Below, one piece after another: positions 59,270 through 64,000 of a stretch of DNA of 64,000 nt. A program made the position numbers and the translations under genes. The DNA lies in the NCBI RefSeq assembly GCF_030930995.1, contig NZ_CP133217.1:2966001-3030000 (forward strand), given 5' to 3'. Source of the stretch: Thiothrix subterranea. Lineage in GTDB: Bacteria > Pseudomonadota > Gammaproteobacteria > Thiotrichales > Thiotrichaceae. The notes beneath the pieces are model-generated. The model did not search any database. It was not told the origin of the DNA and saw only the letters and a program-made list of their open reading frames with translations. The number at the start of each line of letters is the position of its first letter. Position 1 is the stretch's first letter.

Positions 59270-60587
59270 CACCGCACTCACCAAAATCATTGCCATTGAC
59301 GACGACCCGACGGGTTCGCAAACGGTACACAGTTGCCTGCTGCTGACCCGCTGGGATGTCGCCACCTTGCGGGAAGCCTTGCACGATGACGCACCGTTGT
59401 TTTTCGTGCTGAGCAATACACGCGGGATGGATGCGGCGAGTGCGGCAAGCGTGACGCGGGAAATTTGCGTCAACTTGCGGGAAGCCTTGGCGCAAGCAGC
59501 GGCTGCGGGTGTAATGATTCAACCCGTGGTGGTCAGCCGTTCGGATTCGACCTTGCGCGGGCATTATCCAGTGGAAACCGATGTGATCGCGGCGGAACTG
59601 GGGCCGTTTGATGCGCATTTCCTTGTCCCGGCGTTTTTTGAAGGCGGGCGCATTACCCGCGATGGCACGCATTATTTGCTGGTGGATGGCGAGCCTGTTC
59701 CCGTGCATGACACCGAGTTTGCCAAGGATTCGGTGTTTGGGTTCAGCACCGCCTTTTTGCCGGATTATGTCGCGGAAAAAACGGGTGGGCGCATTCCCGC
59801 CAGCGCGGTGCAACACTTCGGTTTGCAAGACGTGCGCGGCGCATTGGGGGAACGGTTGCAGGCGTTACACGATAATGTGTGTTGCGTGGTGGATGCGGAA
59901 CAGCAAAGCGACTTGGATCAGTTTGCGCAGCAAGTGTTGGCGGCGGCGCAGACGGGCAAGCGGTTTCTGTTTCGCAGTGCGGCGAGTTTGCTGACCGCGT
60001 TTGCCGCCTTGCCACCGCAACCCGTTGCTCCGGCATCAATGGCGCAATTTGTACGCAATGGCAAGGCAGGCGTGGTATTGATGGGGTCGCACGTCGGCAA
60101 ATCCACCCTGCAATTGCAGTATTTGCTGGCACATAGCGATGTGTTGCCGCTGCATATCGACCTTGAGCAATTGGTGGCGGATGAAGAGGGATTGTTTGCG
60201 GATTTGCAAGCGCAGTTGCAGGCGGCGAATCAGCAGAATCGTGGCGTGGTGTTGTACACCAGTCGTGGCGAAAAGCAGTTTGCCAGCAAAGCCGAACGGC
60301 TGGCGTTTGGGGATCGGGTTGCAGCGTTTTTGGTGCGATTGGTGCAACACTTGCCTGCGGACATTGGCTTTTTAATCAGCAAGGGTGGGATTACCTCGAA
60401 TGATACTTTGAGCAAAGGGCTGGCGTTGCGTACTGCGCGGGTAGTGGGGCAAATTCGGGCGGGGTGTTCGGTGGTGATCTGCCCCGATGATCATCCGCGT
60501 TTTCCTAAGCTGCCGGTGGTAATTTTTCCCGGCAATGTGGGGGGGGATGAGGCGTTGGCAGAGGTGTATGGTTTGCTCAGTCATTAA
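59262..60587 (+). CDS. Four-carbon acid sugar kinase (DUF1537 family)
   Basis: A 441-residue kinase of the OtnK/DtnK type. The N-terminal substrate domain shows AIDDDPTGSQTVHSCLLL and VVSRSDSTLRGHYPVE. The C-terminal nucleotide-binding domain shows FLISKGGITSNDTLSKGLALR and VIFPGNVGG. Family members phosphorylate threonate, erythronate or related sugar acids. ATG 59262 has GGTGAGG directly before it. The gene overlaps the transketolase-like gene by 8 bases; the usual partner dehydrogenase/decarboxylase genes are absent. An IS lies 10 bases past its end. Confidence 0.85.
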   Translation: MNNTALTKIIAIDDDPTGSQTVHSCLLLTRWDVATLREALHDDAPLFFVLSNTRGMDAASAASVTREICVNLREALAQAAAAGVMIQPVVVSRSDSTLRGHYPVETDVIAAELGPFDAHFLVPAFFEGGRITRDGTHYLLVDGEPVPVHDTEFAKDSVFGFSTAFLPDYVAEKTGGRIPASAVQHFGLQDVRGALGERLQALHDNVCCVVDAEQQSDLDQFAQQVLAAAQTGKRFLFRSAASLLTAFAALPPQPVAPASMAQFVRNGKAGVVLMGSHVGKSTLQLQYLLAHSDVLPLHIDLEQLVADEEGLFADLQAQLQAANQQNRGVVLYTSRGEKQFASKAERLAFGDRVAAFLVRLVQHLPADIGFLISKGGITSNDTLSKGLALRTARVVGQIRAGCSVVICPDDHPRFPKLPVVIFPGNVGGDEALAEVYGLLSH

Positions 60588-60597
60588 TGAAGCGATT

Positions 60598-62062
60598 CAG
60601 CAATTCTCATTTTGCCCCTCACCCAATAAAATGGCGTAAACTAGACCTATCCCATTGAGATCTGTTCCGGGAGGTGAAGTCAATGAGCTACCCAACCGTT
60701 ACTGCTGCTGCGCTAACCGCACCGCTCACGTTTGCGGGTATCGTGGAGCAATTGCGCGATACATTCCGCGCCTTCCCCGACTGCCGCAAACCCGGCAATA
60801 ATACCCGCTATACCTTGGAGGATGCGGGTTTGAGTGCCTTTTCGGTGTTTTTCATGCAGTGTGCGTCCTTTCTGGAATACCAGCGGCGCATGGCGGAGAA
60901 CCAAGAGCGGAGTAATGCACAGACGTTGTTCGGTGTTCATGCCATTCCCTGCGACAATCAAATTCGCCATTTGCTGGATAGCGTGCCGCCGTCAGCCGTT
61001 GCGCCTGCTTACCGTTATCTTTTCAATGGGTTGCAACAGAATGGTTATTTGGATACGTGGCGGGTGCATGACTACGGTTATTTGTTGGCACTGGATGGGA
61101 CACAGCATTTTTCGTCATCGCACATCCATTGTGAGCAGTGTTTGACGAAGACGCATCACAACGGGACAGTCACCTACTCACACCAAGTGCTGACCCCGAT
61201 TTTAACCGCACCCGATAAACCGCAGGTGATCCCGTTACCGCCAGAGTTCATCAGCCGCCAAGATGGGCAAACCAAGCAAGATTGTGAAATCAACGCCGCT
61301 AAACGCTGGCTGGCTCAGTGGGGCGCGGATTACATCCCGCTGGGCATCACGTTTCTGGGGGATGATTTGTATTGTCACCAGCCCTTTTGCCAAGCCGTCC
61401 TGGACGCTGGCGCACAGTTCATTTTCAACTGCAAACCCACTTCCCACACGACCTTATATGAAGAGTTGGAAGGGCTAGAGAAAATCGGCGCGATACGCAC
61501 CCATCTTGTACAGCGGCGGATGGGAAAGCATTCTGTCACGGATACCTACCGTTTTGCGACGCAGATGCCCTTACGTGATGGGGACGATGCCCTGCGTGTC
61601 AACTGGTTCAGCCTCACGAGTGTGCGTGATGATGGTAAGTGCTTATACCATAACGATTTCGCCACCTCTCACCCTATCACCACCGGCAAGGTCGTCGATC
61701 TTGTGAAGGCTGGGAGGTGTCGCTGGAAGATTGAGAACGAAAACAACAATACCCTGAAAACCAAAGGCTACCACTTTGAACACAACTTCGGGCATGGGCA
61801 GCAACACCTCGCCAACTTGTTGGCCGCATTAGTGTTATTGGCTTATCTCGTCCATACCGTGATTGACTTGATGGATGAGCGTTTCCGAACTTTACTTCAG
61901 AAAGTGGGGTCACGCGAACGTTTGTTCGATGACATCAATACGCTCACGACCTTTTTGTGCTTCAAAAGTTGGACGGCTCTGCTGGATTTTATGCTCGTCG
62001 GCTTAGAGCGGCGGCATCATGCGGATGAGATTGAGCAGTGGGTGGTAAAATGAGAATTGCTG
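60598..62062 (+). mobile_element. Complete insertion sequence (1,465 bp), ISNCY-like
   Basis: Perfect 16-bp terminal inverted repeats CAGCAATTCTCATTTT (60598-60613) and AAAATGAGAATTGCTG (62047-62062). The element is flanked by a 10-bp target duplication TGAAGCGATT at 60588-60597 and 62063-62072. It encodes a single transposase whose stop codon lies inside the right inverted repeat. The intact ends suggest recent insertion. Family naming (ISNCY-like) is from the protein look only. Confidence 0.92.
60683..62053 (+). CDS. DDE transposase of the insertion sequence
   Basis: A 456-residue transposase. LALDGTQHFSSSHIHCEQC holds the first catalytic Asp, FLGDDLYCHQPFC the second, and CRWKIENENNNTLKTKGYHFEHNF the Glu in a Y/R-x2-x-E signature as in IS4-superfamily enzymes. 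GGGAGG 8 bases before ATG 60683 fixes the start. The frame is uninterrupted. Confidence 0.9.
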   Translation: MSYPTVTAAALTAPLTFAGIVEQLRDTFRAFPDCRKPGNNTRYTLEDAGLSAFSVFFMQCASFLEYQRRMAENQERSNAQTLFGVHAIPCDNQIRHLLDSVPPSAVAPAYRYLFNGLQQNGYLDTWRVHDYGYLLALDGTQHFSSSHIHCEQCLTKTHHNGTVTYSHQVLTPILTAPDKPQVIPLPPEFISRQDGQTKQDCEINAAKRWLAQWGADYIPLGITFLGDDLYCHQPFCQAVLDAGAQFIFNCKPTSHTTLYEELEGLEKIGAIRTHLVQRRMGKHSVTDTYRFATQMPLRDGDDALRVNWFSLTSVRDDGKCLYHNDFATSHPITTGKVVDLVKAGRCRWKIENENNNTLKTKGYHFEHNFGHGQQHLANLLAALVLLAYLVHTVIDLMDERFRTLLQKVGSRERLFDDINTLTTFLCFKSWTALLDFMLVGLERRHHADEIEQWVVK

Positions 62063-62145
62063 TGAAGCGATTACCCTACATTTGCCCTGTTATTTTTCCA
62101 TAGTATGATTGAGGTTTTACCTCATTTAGTAGAGAACTTTGACGC

Positions 62146-63327
62146 ATGACCGTGAAATCTTTCCACCCCCCCGTTCGCACTCTCATGGGGCCTGGCCCTT
62201 CTGACGTTAGCCCGCGTGTGCTGGGGGCAATGGCTCGCCCGACACTGGGGCATCTTGACCCGATGTTCGTCGGCATGATGGACGAAGTGAAAGCGATGCT
62301 GCAATACGCTTTCCAAACCAAAAATGAGCTGACGATGGCGGTGTCGGCGCCCGGTTCTGCGGGCATGGAAACCTGCTTTGTGAATCTGGTTGAACCGGGT
62401 GATAAGGTCATCGTCTGCCAAAACGGTGTATTCGGCGGGCGCATGAAGGAAAACGTCGAGCGTTGCGGCGCAACCGCGATCATGGTGATGGATGACTGGG
62501 GCAAGCCGGTTGACCCGAACAAAGTGGAAGCTGCACTCAAGGCAAATCCTGATGCCAAAGTCGTGGCGTTTGTTCATGCGGAAACTTCCACAGGTGCGCA
62601 ATCCGACGCACAAACGCTGGTGAAATTGGCGCACGATTACGGTTGCTTGACCATCGTGGATGCGGTCACTTCATTGGCAGGTACACCGCTGAAAGTGGAT
62701 GAGTGGGAAATCGACGCGATTTATTCCGGCACGCAAAAATGCTTGTCGTGCGTCCCCGGCATTTCCCCGGTGAGTTTCGGCGAACGGGCGATTGAACGCA
62801 TCAAAAACCGCAAAACCCCGGTGCAAAGCTGGTTCATGGACATGAATCTGGTCATGGCTTACTGGGGCGGTGCGGGCAAACGCGCTTACCACCACACCGC
62901 TGCGGTCAACACGTTGTACGCGCTGCACGAATCACTGGTGATGTTGCAGGAAGAAGGCTTGGAAAATTCATGGGCACGTCATGCGCGTAACCATCAAGCC
63001 CTGAAAGCCGGTATCGAAGCAATGGGCTTGCGGTTTGTGGTGGATGAAGCTTACCGCTTGCCACAACTGAACTCCGTCACCATCCCTGAAGGTGTGGATG
63101 AAGCGGCGGTACGCACTGCCCTGTTGAACGATTACAGTCTGGAAATCGGCGCGGGCTTGGGCGCATTGGCAGGCAAAATCTGGCGCATTGGCTTGATGGG
63201 CTTTGCCAGCAATGAGAAGAACGTGCTGAATTGCTTGGGCGCGTTGGATGCTGTGCTGTCCGGCATGAATGCGCAGATTAATAGCGGTGTTGCGGTGCGG
63301 GCGGCAAAGCAGGCTTTCGCCAAATAA
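62146..63327 (+). CDS. Alanine/serine--glyoxylate aminotransferase (class V)
   Basis: A 393-residue class V aminotransferase. The opening LMGPGPSDVSPRVLGAM, the SAPGSAGMET cofactor site, TIVDAVTSLAG, and the PLP lysine in YSGTQKCLSCVPGISPV are typical of alanine- or serine-glyoxylate aminotransferases. It turns glyoxylate into glycine, which could feed the GcvTHP system encoded 32 kb away. It follows the transketolase-kinase pair and was probably one transcript with it before the IS inserted between them (inference). Confidence 0.88.
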   Translation: MTVKSFHPPVRTLMGPGPSDVSPRVLGAMARPTLGHLDPMFVGMMDEVKAMLQYAFQTKNELTMAVSAPGSAGMETCFVNLVEPGDKVIVCQNGVFGGRMKENVERCGATAIMVMDDWGKPVDPNKVEAALKANPDAKVVAFVHAETSTGAQSDAQTLVKLAHDYGCLTIVDAVTSLAGTPLKVDEWEIDAIYSGTQKCLSCVPGISPVSFGERAIERIKNRKTPVQSWFMDMNLVMAYWGGAGKRAYHHTAAVNTLYALHESLVMLQEEGLENSWARHARNHQALKAGIEAMGLRFVVDEAYRLPQLNSVTIPEGVDEAAVRTALLNDYSLEIGAGLGALAGKIWRIGLMGFASNEKNVLNCLGALDAVLSGMNAQINSGVAVRAAKQAFAK

Positions 63328-63347
63328 CCAACCTCAATCTCCATCCC

Positions 63348-63375
63348 GTAGAGACGCAAAATCTTGCGTCTCTAC
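63348..63375. terminator. Bidirectional hairpin between converging genes
   Basis: A perfect 12-bp stem GTAGAGACGCAA / TTGCGTCTCTAC with a 4-base loop, at the junction of the aminotransferase and the Fic-family gene. It overlaps the Fic stop by a few bases. Such GAGACGCAA palindromes also occur as dispersed repeats. Confidence 0.65.
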
Positions 63376-64000
63376 CGCGCACTAGACCACCGCTCCCACT
63401 CCGAAGGGCGCAGCCCATAACGCGCTAACACGCCCTCATGCAGCCGCCGCAATTCCTCAATCAGCAAGGCTTGCACTTCCTGACGTTCCGCCACGTCAAC
63501 CGTTTGCACTGCTTGGCGGATCATGTCTAGCGGGTCAGTGTTGGGCGCAAGCACCACTTCCCGAATCACACGCTTAATCAGCTCCCGATAGCGCAGCCGT
63601 AGCGGGTCGGGTTCAGTCAGATTTTGTTTAAGCGCAATGTATTCTTGGGTCGAACGCTCATACGCCCACACGAACACATCCCGCAACAATTCCACGCGGG
63701 TCATTTCGTAAACACCCAAAACAGCTTGGCTGTAAGCCGCTTCCGGCACATCCAAAAAGGTCAACGGACAAAGATTATGCTGCAACAGTGACAGGTTGGC
63801 AGCCAGCCGCGAGGTGCGCTTATTCACATCCGCAAAGGGTTGCAAATAAGGCAGATGCACCATCACGAAAAATGCCTGTTCAAACGGGTCAGTGATCTGA
63901 TTCGCTTTATCCAACACTTGATCAAACTGGATGGCAATCTGTGGCGGGACATCCAGCGGGCGAAACGTACTGTGGCTAATTTCCACTACATGTTGGCGCA
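63372..64000 (-). CDS. Fic-family protein (5' truncated by window edge)
   Basis: The frame remains open to base 64000, so only the C-terminal ~208 residues are in view; the GTG at 63986 is not the true start. DPFEQAFFVMVHLPYLQPFADVNKRTSRLAANL contains the Fic helix, but the usual HPFxxGN is QPFADVN: the catalytic His is Gln and the Gly is Val. This is typical of a large group of Fic proteins with a variant site, so AMPylation is doubtful. The helical C-terminal region (VFVWAYERSTQEYIAL, RYRELIKRVIREVV) is family-typical. Confidence 0.82.
   Translation of the reverse strand, partial: RQHVVEISHSTFRPLDVPPQIAIQFDQVLDKANQITDPFEQAFFVMVHLPYLQPFADVNKRTSRLAANLSLLQHNLCPLTFLDVPEAAYSQAVLGVYEMTRVELLRDVFVWAYERSTQEYIALKQNLTEPDPLRLRYRELIKRVIREVVLAPNTDPLDMIRQAVQTVDVAERQEVQALLIEELRRLHEGVLARYGLRPSEWERWSSAR

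Noticed and set aside
63372-64000. Second active Fic toxin
   Set aside because: The catalytic His and Gly are replaced (QPFADVN) and the N-terminus is outside the window, so activity cannot be claimed.

Overview
The window looks like a chromosome segment of a gammaproteobacterium. The methylcitrate-cycle, GcvTHP, PqiABC, RecD and GalU proteins all have gammaproteobacterial character, and the mix of TA modules, dispersed palindromes and a decayed R-M locus resembles filamentous sulfur bacteria of the Thiothrix type. The genus is an inference with modest confidence. No rRNA, tRNA or CRISPR array was recognised.

Layout. 0-5 kb: 3' part of a SulP anion transporter, an AlbA_2/GHKL ATPase-like protein, and a coupled galU-recD pair. 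5.2-13.9 kb: a complete methylcitrate cycle for propionate (GntR regulator, prpB, prpC, acnD, prpF, prpE). 13.9-18.3 kb: a decayed accessory zone. It holds a PIN module, an hsdM with an in-frame stop and a missing 3' end, an orphan TumA-like antitoxin, a DUF433/DUF5615 pair, an hsdR cut just after its DEAH box, and a remnant carrying a palindromic repeat. 18.4-22.2 kb: an esterase with an N-terminal cysteine-rich domain, unknown genes, and a three-gene overlapping unit (ComF-like phosphoribosyltransferase, SLOG-like/YhfG-like fusion antitoxin, Fic enzyme). 22.2-26.2 kb: an AT-rich island with a TIGR02391-type protein and a DUF2290-helicase pair. The pair is bracketed by 90-bp direct repeats, one of which is the real 3' end of gcvP. 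26.2-30.9 kb: gcvT-gcvH-gcvP behind a tandem glycine riboswitch and terminator. 31-35.5 kb: YceI and a pqiA-pqiA-pqiB-pqiC lipid-transport operon. 35.5-37.4 kb: a graspetide-type RiPP locus with an ATP-grasp ligase and an unusually large precursor ending in two TTxxxxEE cores. 37.5-44 kb: a helical-repeat protein, a papain-like protease with acidic tail repeats, and a coupled RelE/ParE-like-UvrD-ankyrin protein. 44-56 kb: an NhaR-like regulator and a full tellurium-resistance-type (Ter) stress cluster. One Ter arm is terB, terC, four TerD-family proteins and an ATP-grasp. The divergent arm is a TerD-trypsin fusion, a PRTase-TRSP protein, a HAD phosphatase, a StiP protein and an HpcH lyase. 56-63.4 kb: an IclR regulator with putative operators, a transketolase-like enzyme, a four-carbon acid sugar kinase, an intact IS with 10-bp target duplications, and a glyoxylate aminotransferase. 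The window closes inside a Fic-family gene.

How it fits together. The metabolic blocks handle propionyl-CoA and C2/C1 units: glyoxylate to glycine, then glycine cleavage. The accessory blocks are conflict or stress modules. Most promising as little-described systems are the DUF6174 graspetide locus (35.5-37.4 kb), the PRTase/SLOG-YhfG/Fic unit (20.2-22.2 kb), and the protease-helicase operon (37.5-44 kb).
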